64,000 nt of DNA from an uncultured Sphingomonadaceae bacterium (GCA_947488625.1 CANKZR010000001.1:1116001-1180000); one strand, 5' to 3'. Counted from the stretch's first letter, positions 17,807-26,905 are shown. A program made the numbers and translations. The notes: generated from the letters alone by a model not told the origin.

Positions 17807-18940
17807 TTACATGCCCGAACCTGGACCGTAAGTGATTTCCACGCGGCGGTTCTGCAGCTCACGCACACCGTCGGCAGTGGGAACGCGCAGGTCGTTCTCG
17901 CCGAAGGCTTCGCTGGAGATGCGCGATGCCGGAACGCCGCGACCGGTGAGGTAGGACTGCACCGATTCGTTACGACGCTCTGCCAGACCCATGTTGTAGG
18001 TCTGCGTACCCGACGTATCGGTGTGACCAGCCAGCATGATCGCAGCGGTGCCGCAATCACCATAGGCGGTGATAGCCGAGTTGAGCACGGTGGCTGCTTC
18101 CGGCGTGATGGTCGACTCATCCCAATCGAAGAACACGATGTAGGGGCCCTGCTCGCAAACCGGAGCCGGCGGAGGCGGCGGCGGGGGCGGCGGAGGCGGG
18201 GGAGGAGGAGGCGGCGGCGGAGGCGGGGGAGGGGGCGGAGGTGCCATCGGCTCCTCACCACCAAAGTTGAACATCAGCGTCGCGAGCAGCGAATGGGTGC
18301 TGAGGTCGCTTTCCAGCTCGCGGTCAAGCTGATCCACGTAAGTAGGGTTGGTAACCCGGTGGAACTTGTACTTCAGCGAGGCATCGATGGAGTCGGTCAG
18401 CGGAGCGCGCAGCTGGGCGATTGCCTGCCATGCGAAACGCGTATCGTCATCATCGACGAAACCTGCGCCGCGCGTGTTCGCTGTGAAGTTTTCAAGACTG
18501 GCATTGGAAATGCCAACACCGCCGCCGAGCGAAACGCCGATGCCGTCGTTACCGCCAAAGTCGAGAAGGGCATTCAGCATGCCGCTCCAAATGGCGAGAT
18601 CGCCGGAGGCCGGCTCGATGGGATCTGTAAGTCCGATCAGCGCAGTGGTCGGACCGGGAACGCCGGTGCCAATTGCGTCGATAGCCTCTACGCCGATACG
18701 CTTGTACGCGCCTTCGACTTCAAGACGAACCGGGCCGGCATCATAGCCGAGCACGCCCTCGGCTTCCCAGCCAAGATCGGTTTCGACGACGATTTCGTCG
18801 GTCGGTGTTTCACGCAGGTCGATGTCTTCGGACATCGCGCCGCCGGCACCAACGCCAACGTAGAATTCGTTGTCTCCGGCAACTGCCGGCGTGGCGATGA
18901 ACGCCGTGGCCGACAGCAGGCCAATTGTGAATTTTCTCAT
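17807..18940 (-). CDS. OmpA family outer-membrane protein with polyproline linker
   Basis: The 377-residue protein has a signal peptide ending TPAVAG. An eight-strand-type N-terminal beta-barrel follows (DNEFYVGVGAGGAMSED ... LATLMFNFGG). A linker of exactly 25 consecutive prolines (18167-18241) leads to a C-terminal OmpA peptidoglycan-binding domain (YIVFFDWDES ... LAGHTDTSGTQTYNMGLAERRN). It should anchor the outer membrane to peptidoglycan. The start is ATG with a GGGGGA SD; an in-frame TTG one codon upstream is less likely. The spacer upstream (18941-19059) contains a hairpin with CAACGT / ACGTTG ends at 18983-19012. Confidence 0.93.
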   Translation of the reverse strand: MRKFTIGLLSATAFIATPAVAGDNEFYVGVGAGGAMSEDIDLRETPTDEIVVETDLGWEAEGVLGYDAGPVRLEVEGAYKRIGVEAIDAIGTGVPGPTTALIGLTDPIEPASGDLAIWSGMLNALLDFGGNDGIGVSLGGGVGISNASLENFTANTRGAGFVDDDDTRFAWQAIAQLRAPLTDSIDASLKYKFHRVTNPTYVDQLDRELESDLSTHSLLATLMFNFGGEEPMAPPPPPPPPPPPPPPPPPPPPPPPPPAPVCEQGPYIVFFDWDESTITPEAATVLNSAITAYGDCGTAAIMLAGHTDTSGTQTYNMGLAERRNESVQSYLTGRGVPASRISSEAFGENDLRVPTADGVRELQNRRVEITYGPGSGM

Positions 18941-19059
18941 CAATTATTCCCCCATCTCAAGGAATTACATTACGGACCGCACAACGTGAGGGCTCGCAAG
19001 CCCCGAAACGTTGAAACTGCGTCGCTTGTTAGAGCAATAACAGCGCAATGCGAAGCTTT

Positions 19060-20142
19060 TCATAGCAAGCTGAGTTGGCCATCGCTTCGGGGTGATCGAA
19101 ATGCAACGGTTTCCAGGACAAATTGTTTGTTTTCAATGCCAGCACGCTTGCAGGCTACACGAAAACGATTGCGAAACAGATCGGCCCACACGCCGCGTGG
19201 CTTGAAACGGCTGAAGAAGTCCGGATCATTGTCGCGACCTTGCCGGATGGAGCGAACGATGCTCATCACCTTGCGCGCGCGATCCGGATAATGAACATCC
19301 AGCCATTCGCGGAACAACGGTGCAACTTCGTGCGGCAGGCGAAGGGGTATCCAGCCACAATTGGTGACGCCCATCTGTGCTGCATGGGCAACGATTGCTT
19401 CCAGAAATTCGTCCGTGATCGCGGGTATAACCGGCGAGATAGAACAGTGAACCGGAATACCTGCTGCGGCCAATTTCTCCAGTGCTGACAGACGTTTGCC
19501 AGGCGATGCTGCACGCGGCTCAAGCTTTCCCGACAGTATCGGATCGAGGCTGGTGACCGATATGGAGACCACGACGAGCCTGTGTTCCGCAAGTTCGGAT
19601 AGCAGATCGATATCCCGAAGAACCCTGTCAGACTTTGTGGTGACCGTGACCGGATGACGGGTTTCCAGGCAAAGTTCGAGGATTTGCCTGGTGATTTCGT
19701 AGCGCTTTTCGATCGGTTGGTAAGGATCGGTATTGGTCCCCATGGCAATCGGTCGGGGGATATATTTGGGCCGCGCCAGCGTTTCTCGCAATAGTTGCGG
19801 AGCATTGGGTTTGGCAAACAGCGTAGTTTCGAAATCCAGTCCGGGGGACAGGTCGTGATAAGCGTGGGTCGGCCGCGCAAAGCAATATACACATCCATGC
19901 TCGCACCCCCTGTAGGGATTGATCGATCGATCAAAGCCAATGTCGGGGGATTGGTTGAATGTGAGAATAGTCTTGGGATGCTCTTCGGTCACTGTCGTGC
20001 GAAGTTTTACCGGTGGCCCATCGAGCGCCTCCATCGCATCGCGCCAATCGCCATCGCATACGCGCGCGGCCAAGCCGAATCGCTGCGGCACATCGGCCGA
20101 TTGCGCGCCGCGGCCTCGCTTTGGAACATTGACCTTGCTCAT
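19060..20142 (-). CDS. PA0069/SplB-like radical SAM protein
   Basis: The 360-residue protein has the radical SAM cluster motif CEHGCVYC around residues 79-86 in the context NPYRGCEHGCVYCFARPTHAYHD, as in the PA0069 family related to spore photoproduct lyase. Its substrate is not established. The start MSKVNVPKRGRGAQS is preferred because the family begins with a short KGRGA segment. An in-frame ATG at 20160 would include the LexA-type box in the coding region. The box directly before the start suggests SOS control and a DNA-repair role (inference). Confidence 0.85.
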   Translation of the reverse strand: MSKVNVPKRGRGAQSADVPQRFGLAARVCDGDWRDAMEALDGPPVKLRTTVTEEHPKTILTFNQSPDIGFDRSINPYRGCEHGCVYCFARPTHAYHDLSPGLDFETTLFAKPNAPQLLRETLARPKYIPRPIAMGTNTDPYQPIEKRYEITRQILELCLETRHPVTVTTKSDRVLRDIDLLSELAEHRLVVVSISVTSLDPILSGKLEPRAASPGKRLSALEKLAAAGIPVHCSISPVIPAITDEFLEAIVAHAAQMGVTNCGWIPLRLPHEVAPLFREWLDVHYPDRARKVMSIVRSIRQGRDNDPDFFSRFKPRGVWADLFRNRFRVACKRAGIENKQFVLETVAFRSPRSDGQLSLL

Positions 20143-20143
20143 G

Positions 20144-20158
20144 GAACATAAATAGAAC
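20144..20158 (-). promoter_or_regulatory. Putative LexA (SOS) box
   Basis: On the minus strand the site reads GTTCTATTTATGTTC, an exact match to the alphaproteobacterial LexA consensus GTTC-N7-GTTC. It lies one base from the radical SAM start codon and 32 bases before the divergent VOC gene, so it could control both. Binding is inferred from sequence only. Confidence 0.65.
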
Positions 20159-20178
20159 ATACTCGCCGGAAGGCAAGC

Positions 20179-20184
20179 AGGAGG
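20179..20184 (+). promoter_or_regulatory. Ribosome binding site fixing the GTG start of the VOC gene
   Basis: AGGAGG five bases before GTG at 20190. The ATG at 20185 is out of frame and too close, so the GTG is the start. Confidence 0.7.
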
Positions 20185-20189
20185 ATGAC

Positions 20190-20531
20190 GTGGCAATACT
20201 CGACTATGTTGAATTACCAGCCCACTGCGTGGCTGATCAAAAGCGTTTCTATTCAGAGGTCTTTGGTTGGCAGTTCACGTCATATGGAGAAGAATACGCC
20301 GCGCACGAAGACAGTCCCTGCCAATTCGCCTTGAACGGTACGGGTGAGCACGACGCCGACGTGGCCTTGCCGGTGATTCGTGTGACGGATATTTCTGACG
20401 CTTATCGATCGGTGGTGAAGGCGGGCGGAACGATCACCCTGGAAATCTTCGATTTTCCCGGAGGACGCCGTTTTCATTTCAGCGATCCCGAAGGTCAACC
20501 GATGGCGGTGTACGAAGCTGTCGCCGGGTAA
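20190..20531 (+). CDS. VOC (glyoxalase/bleomycin resistance) family protein
   Basis: A 113-residue protein of the vicinal oxygen chelate fold: one beta-alpha-beta-beta-beta module starting ILDYVELPAHCVADQKRFYSEVFGWQF and ending FHFSDPEGQPMAVYE. Such proteins bind a metal or a small molecule. The substrate cannot be told from sequence. The GTG start has a strong AGGAGG. It is divergent from the radical SAM gene and shares the intergenic LexA-type box. Confidence 0.85.
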   Translation: MAILDYVELPAHCVADQKRFYSEVFGWQFTSYGEEYAAHEDSPCQFALNGTGEHDADVALPVIRVTDISDAYRSVVKAGGTITLEIFDFPGGRRFHFSDPEGQPMAVYEAVAG

Positions 20532-20534
20532 GCA

Positions 20535-21062
20535 CTAACGTTCGCGCAGTCGCGGCATCAGTTCAACGAAATTGCAGGGGCGGTTGCGGCTATCGAGCTG
20601 CTCTGCAAGTATTTCGTCCCACCCATCTCGCACCGCGCCGTTGGAACCGGGCAGGGCAAAGACATAGGTGCCCCCTGCCAACACCGCCAGTGCGCGCGAT
20701 TGCACGGTGGAGGTGCCGATGCTCTTGTAGCTGATCCAGCGGAACAGTTCTCCGAAACCAGAAATGTCCTTGTCCTTGATCCGGTTCAGGGCCTCTGGCG
20801 TGACATCGCGGCCCGTAAGCCCCGTGCCACCAGTTGTGACGATCGCGTCGATCGAAATGTCTTCGATCCATCGGCGAAGCACGGATACGATCGTCGAAAC
20901 ATCGTCCTTCGCGATCGCACGGGTTGCAAGCGTGTGGCCCGCCTGTTCGATGCGTTGCGCAAGGATATCGCCGGATGTGTCTTCGTCCGGTCCGCGCGTG
21001 TCGGATATTGTGAGCAAGGCGATGTTGATCGGTGTGAATGTCCGGCTCTCGTCGATTGCCAT
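20535..21062 (-). CDS. moaB: Molybdenum cofactor biosynthesis protein MoaB
   Basis: MoaB/MogA-type enzyme of molybdopterin adenylylation. The 175-residue protein has the MoCF-domain motifs IALLTISDTR, IDAIVTTGGTGLTGRDVTPEAL and VFALPGSNGAVRDGWDEIL. It ends the UDG-like/slt/moaB operon, with its ATG overlapping the slt stop as TAATG. Confidence 0.94.
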   Translation of the reverse strand: MAIDESRTFTPINIALLTISDTRGPDEDTSGDILAQRIEQAGHTLATRAIAKDDVSTIVSVLRRWIEDISIDAIVTTGGTGLTGRDVTPEALNRIKDKDISGFGELFRWISYKSIGTSTVQSRALAVLAGGTYVFALPGSNGAVRDGWDEILAEQLDSRNRPCNFVELMPRLRER

Positions 21063-22813
21063 TATTGACCGCCTGTCATGTAGACCCGGCCATCACTGCG
21101 GGCTTCGGGGAACAATGGCCAATCGTTCTGAGCCAGTGCGACGCGAGTGGGCGATGCCGCATTCGCCTGCCGTTCGTACATCCAGTAGTTGCGCATGACG
21201 ATGGCGACATAACCGCGCGTTTCCCAATAGGGTATCGCTTCCATGTAAAGGAGCGGGTCGTTGCCGTCATTCACTTCGTGGACCCAGCGGGAGATGGGGG
21301 TAAGGCCGGCGTTGTAGGCCGCCATGATTTGCGGGAGTCGTCCCTGTGTTGCCGGGTTTCTGGCCACCATCTGCAAGTTGCACTGTCCAAGAGCCAGGTT
21401 CATCTCCGGCTCGAAGACGTTGATGGCACTGGCAGGCCGCCCCACGCAACCGGCGTGCTGCCGCAAGGTGGGCGGGGTAATCTGCATCAGCCCCTGAGCA
21501 TTTGCCGGGCTCACAGCGTCGGAGCGGAACGCCGATTCCTGCAGGATATGGGCAAAGGCGAGGCCTGGATCGACTTGCCATCCTTCTCTCGGCGCGATTT
21601 TAGGGGCGGGGTAGTGCGATGCAGGGTCCGCCTGCCCTCCCGATGGCGCATTCAGTGCCATGTAAAGCTGCGTTTGCGGAAAGCCCAGATCGCGCGCGAG
21701 GCGGGAATAGGCATCGTATTGTCGAGGATCGCCGATGCGGGCCTGATGCAACAGTACCTGGCTGCCAAGTACGTCTCGCCCGATCTCGGCCAGTGCAACG
21801 GCGATACGCGTGTTTGGATTGCTCCCGATAGCCTGCCAGTCCTGCGCCGTGAAATCGGCTGTTTCCACCCGTTCCGGCAGGGTGCGGCCCAATTGCTCCG
21901 CCGCCAGCATACCGTAGAGGGTTTCATCAAGCAGGGCCGCGTCGTTCAGCAAGTCTTCGCTCAGCGCCGGTTGTCGGCAGCGCAACGCGGCACGCGAGGC
22001 CCAGAACAACGAAGCCGCCCGCAAGGTAGGATTGATCGCCCCCTGTGCCGCGCGCTGGAACGACCCGGCAGCCGTCTCGCAATCATTGAGGCGCCAGGCC
22101 GCGAGGCCCGCTGTCCACTCGCCTTCGGCGACCCATGCGCCTCTGCCTTCGTTCACGGTCTGCGCCATCGCCAGGGCCTGCGCATCCTGGTTCTCGATGA
22201 AATAGCTCCAGGCTATACGTTGACGCCACTCGGCCAGCGCTTCGGGACTGAGCGACGATTCGACGCCGTTCAGCAGCAGGCGCGCGCCGGTGGGATCGTC
22301 ATTGGTGATACGTTCGAGGATCGCGGCTCGCACGTCGGATGGCATCGTTCCATCCTCAATGGAGCGGGGGCGCGTTCTGCGCGGAATGGCGCGCTGTGAA
22401 ACAAGGTCGCGTGCGTATGGAAGGTTCGGCTCCCCTGTCAGCCCGCGCGTCTGGCCGAGGCGCACGAGTTGCGGAGCTTGTGGAAGATGGGAACCTGTCT
22501 CCAGCCATCTGGCAATCTGATCCGCCTCGACGCGCGGAGAATTGGCTGCAAGATAGTATTCGGCGCGCGCTACATCATGGAGCAGGCCGCCAGGGCGCTG
22601 GGCCAGGAGGCCTTCCACCCGGTCCCAGTCTCCACCTTCGATGGCAGAGAAGAGCCCGCCATAATACTCGCGATCATCTGCCGACAACTGCGGCGGAGCT
22701 GGGCGATCATAAAGACGGGCGGTGAAATAGGTGCGCGAGTCCTGCTGCTGGGCGAGGGCGGGTGTTGTAGCAAGACAGGCCAGTGCGGCGGCTGTCAGGG
22801 CAAGTCGCTTCAT
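21062..22813 (-). CDS. slt: Soluble lytic murein transglycosylase
   Basis: Periplasmic enzyme cleaving the MurNAc-GlcNAc bond of peptidoglycan with 1,6-anhydro product formation. The 583-residue protein has a signal peptide ending TPALAQ and a long alpha-superhelical region (about residues 30-390). The C-terminal SLT domain has the catalytic glutamate in FAHILQESAF (near 423), then ANAQGLMQITPPT and LPQIMAAYNAG. The start is the ATG at 22813, just before the signal peptide. It overlaps the UDG-like gene as ATGA. Confidence 0.94.
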   Translation of the reverse strand: MKRLALTAAALACLATTPALAQQQDSRTYFTARLYDRPAPPQLSADDREYYGGLFSAIEGGDWDRVEGLLAQRPGGLLHDVARAEYYLAANSPRVEADQIARWLETGSHLPQAPQLVRLGQTRGLTGEPNLPYARDLVSQRAIPRRTRPRSIEDGTMPSDVRAAILERITNDDPTGARLLLNGVESSLSPEALAEWRQRIAWSYFIENQDAQALAMAQTVNEGRGAWVAEGEWTAGLAAWRLNDCETAAGSFQRAAQGAINPTLRAASLFWASRAALRCRQPALSEDLLNDAALLDETLYGMLAAEQLGRTLPERVETADFTAQDWQAIGSNPNTRIAVALAEIGRDVLGSQVLLHQARIGDPRQYDAYSRLARDLGFPQTQLYMALNAPSGGQADPASHYPAPKIAPREGWQVDPGLAFAHILQESAFRSDAVSPANAQGLMQITPPTLRQHAGCVGRPASAINVFEPEMNLALGQCNLQMVARNPATQGRLPQIMAAYNAGLTPISRWVHEVNDGNDPLLYMEAIPYWETRGYVAIVMRNYWMYERQANAASPTRVALAQNDWPLFPEARSDGRVYMTGGQ

Positions 22814-23538
22814 ATAGAGGCAGTCCATTGGCAAAGCCGTTTCCAGAGCCGTGCACGTTGGCGCGCATGGTCCAGAAGCCGGTCGGGAGAAAATGTCGCG
22901 AGAACAGGGGTCTTCGAGATATCGGCAAACGATTCGGGCGGAGCAGACCCTTCATGCCCCAAAAGCTGGGGAAGCCTGCTGCCGAAAAGGAGAATTTTCC
23001 GAGGTTTTGCCAAGGCAATATGATGGGCAAGCACATCGCCCAGTCCGTCCACCCTCAAACTGTCCCAATCGGGAAGGGTGGTGTGCGAAGGCAACGCGCT
23101 GGCGTAATATGCGGCATTGGGATTCACGCCGATGGCCTGCAAGATATTGCCCAGCAACTTGCCCTGTGGTCCGGCAAGCAAGGTATCGCGATCGTCGACT
23201 TCCGGCATGGTGGAGAGCATCATGACCGGTGCGCCTTCTACTCCGATAGGTGCAATGCGTGGTGCGCCGCCGAAGGAAAAGGGATTGTCCGGGCCGACCC
23301 ACCAGTTCCGAAAGCCTTCCAGCGTATCGGGTAGGGCAGCTGTATCGACTTTGGGTTCGGTCGGCTTTTCCGCTTCCGGCTCCGTCTTCGGCACTGCCGC
23401 AGGCGCTACCTGCCTTTCGCCATCTGAAAGCAGCGGTTCAATTTCGTCCACAAAGTCAAAATCCACGCCCGCCTCGCGCCACCAGTCAATGGTTGCGGCA
23501 TATTGTTCGCCAAGGCTGATATCGGTGCGATTTTCCAT
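22810..23538 (-). CDS. Uracil-DNA glycosylase superfamily-like protein (degenerate motifs)
   Basis: The 242-residue protein has a low-complexity Pro/Glu/Lys segment near residues 45-65. A C-terminal domain follows that resembles the UDG family 4/5 fold: PVMMLSTMPEVDDRD, GPQGKLLGNILQAIGV, YYASALPSHTTLPDW, KPRKILLFGSRLPQLLG and SPDRLLDHARQRARLW. The usual family 4 glycine-rich active-site motif and HPS box are altered, so catalysis is doubtful. First gene of an overlapping operon with slt and moaB. The start MENRTDISLGEQY was chosen; the frame is open further upstream without similarity. Confidence 0.7.
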   Translation of the reverse strand: MENRTDISLGEQYAATIDWWREAGVDFDFVDEIEPLLSDGERQVAPAAVPKTEPEAEKPTEPKVDTAALPDTLEGFRNWWVGPDNPFSFGGAPRIAPIGVEGAPVMMLSTMPEVDDRDTLLAGPQGKLLGNILQAIGVNPNAAYYASALPSHTTLPDWDSLRVDGLGDVLAHHIALAKPRKILLFGSRLPQLLGHEGSAPPESFADISKTPVLATFSPDRLLDHARQRARLWKRLCQWTASI

Positions 23539-23619
23539 GTTCGGACTTTCGCCGGTCTTGACGCCCCGCGAGGCAACGATCAAGTCCCCACCGATGGATG
23601 TTCCGCAAAACGAGGCGAA

Positions 23620-25266
23620 ATGATGAGTGACCGGGAATCGATGCCCGTCGATGTTGTGGTCGTTGGCGGAGGGGTCGCAGGCCTTTCCGCTTCGATCCGG
23701 CTGAAGCAGTTGAATGAAGATCTTGAAGTTGTCGTGCTGGAGAAGGGCTCTGAAATCGGAGCGCATATCCTTTCAGGTGCAGTCGTCGATCCCAAGGCTC
23801 TGGATGAACTGCTGCCCGACTGGCGTACCATGGACTGTCCAATGGCAGAAACGCCCGTCACGGATAACTGGCACTGGATGCTTGGCAAGAATGGCAAGAC
23901 GAACCTGCCACACGCCATGATGCCACCGCTGATGAGCAACGACGGTTGCTATACCGGTTCGCTCGGCAATCTCACGCGCTGGCTGGGTGAGCAGGCCGAG
24001 GCACTGGGCGTGATGGTATTCCCCGGCTTCCCGGCTTCCGAAGTGATGTTCGGTGACGATGGCGCCGTGAGCGGGGTTATCACGCAGGACATGGGCGTTG
24101 CCGCCGATGGTTCGCACAAGCCCGACTACCAGCCCGGTATGGAAATCCACGCGAAGTATACTTTGTTTGCCGAGGGCGCTCGCGGCAACCTGACGAAGCA
24201 GATGAAAGAAAAATTCGACCTCGAGGCCGATTGCGAGCCGCAGGTCTATGGGCTTGGCATCAAGGAGTTGTGGGACATTCCCGCAGACAAGCACGTGCCC
24301 GGCCGCGTAATTCACACGCAAGGCTGGCCCTTGAGCGAAAGCGACACCTGGGGCGGGGGTTTTCTGTATCACCAGGCCAACGGCCAGGTCGCGATCGGTT
24401 TCGTGACGGCGCTGGATTACAAGAACCCTTATGTCTCGCCATTTCAGGAATTTCAGCGGTGGAAGCACCATCCCGCGATTCTGGAATATCTGGAAGGCGG
24501 TACGCGCGTTGCCTATGGCGCGCGGGCCATTAACGAGGGCGGTTGGCAGTCGGTGCCCAAGCTGGCCTTCCCCGGCGGCGCGCTGATCGGCTGCGCAGCA
24601 GGTTTCGTGAACGTGCCGCGGATCAAGGGAAGCCACACCGCGATGAAAAGCGGCATGCTGGCGGCGGAAAGCGCCGTTGCGGCGATCGGTGCGGGTCATG
24701 AACATACTGAACTGGCCGATTACGATGCGAACCTGCGCGACAGCTGGATCGCCAAGGAACTGAAGAAGGTACAGAACGCGCAGCCACTGGTTGCCAAGTT
24801 CGGCGGAGATATCGGCACGGTGCTGGCGGGCGCCGACATGTGGCTGCGCACTCTGGGCCTTGGCCTCGGCTCCATGGGCCATCACCGCGACTATGCCGAA
24901 ACGCAGCGGGCGGATCTGTACAAGCCGATCGACTATCCCAAGCCCGACGGCAAGATCAGCTTCGATCGCCTGACCAGCGTATCCTATTCCTTCACCAATC
25001 ACGCAGAAGACCAGCCTAACCACTTGAAAGTGAAGGATATGGAGCTGCAAAGGGAAAGCGAGCTGGAAGTCTATGGCGGACCGTCGGCCCGCTATTGCCC
25101 GGCCGGTGTCTACGAATGGGTTCAGGAAGCCGGTGAGGAGCCGAAGTTCGTGATCAACTCGCAGAACTGCGTCCACTGCAAGACTTGCGATATCAAGGAC
25201 CCCAACCAGAACATCAACTGGACCACGCCCGAAGGCGGCGGCGGGCCCAATTATCCGAACATGTGA
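23620..25266 (+). CDS. Electron transfer flavoprotein-ubiquinone oxidoreductase
   Basis: Membrane-associated enzyme passing electrons from ETF (fatty acid and amino acid oxidation) to ubiquinone. It has FAD-binding VVVVGGGVAGLSASIRL near the N-terminus and a ubiquinone-binding region with HTQGWPL and GGGFLYH. The C-terminal [4Fe-4S] domain has CPAGVYEW and NCVHCKTCDIKDP. The length of about 548 residues is typical. Two adjacent ATGs (23620, 23623) could start it. It is divergent from the UDG-like gene across about 80 bases. Confidence 0.96.
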   Translation: MMSDRESMPVDVVVVGGGVAGLSASIRLKQLNEDLEVVVLEKGSEIGAHILSGAVVDPKALDELLPDWRTMDCPMAETPVTDNWHWMLGKNGKTNLPHAMMPPLMSNDGCYTGSLGNLTRWLGEQAEALGVMVFPGFPASEVMFGDDGAVSGVITQDMGVAADGSHKPDYQPGMEIHAKYTLFAEGARGNLTKQMKEKFDLEADCEPQVYGLGIKELWDIPADKHVPGRVIHTQGWPLSESDTWGGGFLYHQANGQVAIGFVTALDYKNPYVSPFQEFQRWKHHPAILEYLEGGTRVAYGARAINEGGWQSVPKLAFPGGALIGCAAGFVNVPRIKGSHTAMKSGMLAAESAVAAIGAGHEHTELADYDANLRDSWIAKELKKVQNAQPLVAKFGGDIGTVLAGADMWLRTLGLGLGSMGHHRDYAETQRADLYKPIDYPKPDGKISFDRLTSVSYSFTNHAEDQPNHLKVKDMELQRESELEVYGGPSARYCPAGVYEWVQEAGEEPKFVINSQNCVHCKTCDIKDPNQNINWTTPEGGGGPNYPNM

Positions 25267-26087
25267 TCCGCATCTTGCGGCTAGCAGAAACAGCCTATGC
25301 CAAGATCAACCTCGCGCTGCATGTCCGCATGCGGCGCGAGGACGGCTATCACGAACTCGAAACACTTTTCGCATTCGTGGATGCGGGTGACCGGCTGACT
25401 GCGCGTTCTGCACAGCAAGATAGCCTGACTACAATCGGCGAGTTTGGCGCCACACTGGATAACCCTTTCGATAATATCGTGATGCAGGCGCTTGGCACGC
25501 TGCCCCGGCCAGATGGGATGGACGTGCATCTGGAGAAAAACCTGCCCGTCGCAGCTGGCCTGGGCGGTGGCTCGGCCGATGCAGGCGCTGTGTTTCGGAT
25601 GGTCGAGCAAGCCTATGGTTTACCGAACGATTGGCACGAACGGGCGACACGGCTGGGTGCGGATGTGCCAGCTTGCGTAAGTAGCGAAATGGCTATCGGA
25701 CGCGGCACCGGCACTGATCTGGAACCTGTAGAAAACGATATGGCAGGTATGGCGGTTCTCCTCGTCAATCCTCGCGTTGCCGTGCCCACGGGGCCGGTCT
25801 TTAGGGCATGGGATGGCAACGATCGTGGCCCCATGCCGGGCGGGACAGCCCGCCAGATAGCAGCCGCAGGACGCAACGATTTGCGCGGCCCTGCGATCTC
25901 GATCTGTCCCCGGATCGCCGATGTTCTGGGCGCGCTTGAAACGACTAACCCTTGGATGCACGAAATGTCCGGGTCTGGTGCAACCTGCTTTGCGCTTTAT
26001 GAATCCGCCGAAATCCGCGATATGGCCTCGCAAAAGCTGGCATCCGATCATCCCGATTGGTGGCAGATGAAAGGACAATTGCGATGA
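25263..26087 (+). CDS. ispE: 4-diphosphocytidyl-2-C-methyl-D-erythritol kinase
   Basis: GHMP kinase of the MEP isoprenoid pathway. Motifs are AETAYAKINLALHVR at the N-terminus and the ATP-binding PVAAGLGGGSADAGAVFRM near residue 95. The C-terminal MSGSGATCFALYES is also typical. The start is taken as GTG at 25263, overlapping the preceding stop (GTGA), because the family begins a few residues before the AYAKINL motif. It overlaps the next gene as ATGA. Confidence 0.93.
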   Translation: MIRILRLAETAYAKINLALHVRMRREDGYHELETLFAFVDAGDRLTARSAQQDSLTTIGEFGATLDNPFDNIVMQALGTLPRPDGMDVHLEKNLPVAAGLGGGSADAGAVFRMVEQAYGLPNDWHERATRLGADVPACVSSEMAIGRGTGTDLEPVENDMAGMAVLLVNPRVAVPTGPVFRAWDGNDRGPMPGGTARQIAAAGRNDLRGPAISICPRIADVLGALETTNPWMHEMSGSGATCFALYESAEIRDMASQKLASDHPDWWQMKGQLR

Positions 26088-26815
26088 GCGAGACGGTCTT
26101 GCGCCATATTGGCGAGGGCAGACCGGGCGGTATCGTTGCGGTATGCGACCATGCCAGCAACCGCGTTCCCGAAGGTATCGAACTTGGCGTTCGGCCCGAA
26201 ACGCTGGAAAAGCACGTCGGTTACGATATCGGAGCCGGCGGCGTCTGCGAACGGTTGGCGCGGCGTCATGGCATCGGGGCTTTTTTGTGCGATATCAGTC
26301 GCCTGGTAATTGATATGCACCGCGAGGAGGACCACGAGGCACTGATCCCGGTAAACACCGATGGCATTCTCGTGCCCGGCAATATCGGCGCCAATCGCGA
26401 GGCGCGGGTAAAGGACTACTTCCAACCCTATCATCACGCGCTTGGGCAATGGCTCGATAAGGTGGAACCGGGTTTGATCCTCGCAATCCACAGCTTCACG
26501 CCCAAGTTGGAGAGCGATGCCGGGCCGGATCGCCCGTGGGAAATCGGACTGCTCTACAATCAGGACGATCGCGCTGCGAAACATGCTATCCGCCTGTTCG
26601 GGGAACTCGGCGTCAACGTTGGCGATAACGAGCCCTATTCCGGCAAGCAGCTGAACGCCACAATGAACAGGCATGCAGAGGCGAAGGGACGCCCCTATTG
26701 CGCCATCGAAATACGCAATGATCTGATCGCGACCGAAACCGGCCAGGCCCGCTGGGCGGCGATTATCGCCGATGTGGCCGGCCGCGTGAAACTGGCAGTC
26801 GATACGTTCGAATGA
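26084..26815 (+). CDS. N-formylglutamate amidohydrolase family protein
   Basis: The 243-residue protein has family features GGIVAVCDHASNRVPE, HVGYDIGAGGVCERLARR, ISRLVIDMHR and LAIHSFTPKLE. These fit the zinc-dependent HutG-like fold. No other hut genes are adjacent, so a histidine-degradation role is not supported; substrate unknown. The start overlaps the ispE stop, so the two are coupled. A terminator follows. Confidence 0.85.
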   Translation: MSETVLRHIGEGRPGGIVAVCDHASNRVPEGIELGVRPETLEKHVGYDIGAGGVCERLARRHGIGAFLCDISRLVIDMHREEDHEALIPVNTDGILVPGNIGANREARVKDYFQPYHHALGQWLDKVEPGLILAIHSFTPKLESDAGPDRPWEIGLLYNQDDRAAKHAIRLFGELGVNVGDNEPYSGKQLNATMNRHAEAKGRPYCAIEIRNDLIATETGQARWAAIIADVAGRVKLAVDTFE

Positions 26816-26820
26816 GCATG

Positions 26821-26842
26821 GCTTGGCTTTGCCCAAGCTTTT
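26821..26842 (+). terminator. Rho-independent terminator after the amidohydrolase gene
   Basis: GCTTGG / CCAAGC stem with a six-base loop followed by TTTTCCTCTTT, six bases after the stop codon. It closes the ETF-QO/ispE/amidohydrolase transcript before ilvD. Confidence 0.65.
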
Positions 26843-26905
26843 CCTCTTTCGGATCGGGTGTCGCATCCTCTAGGATCGATGCTCAGGTTTTAAGCAGGAT
26901 CGACC

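Noticed and set aside
17792-19291. Long plus-strand frame opposite the OmpA-family gene
   Set aside because: It contains a low-complexity Arg/Gly run that is the complement of the polyproline linker, and the OmpA domains are clear on the other strand.
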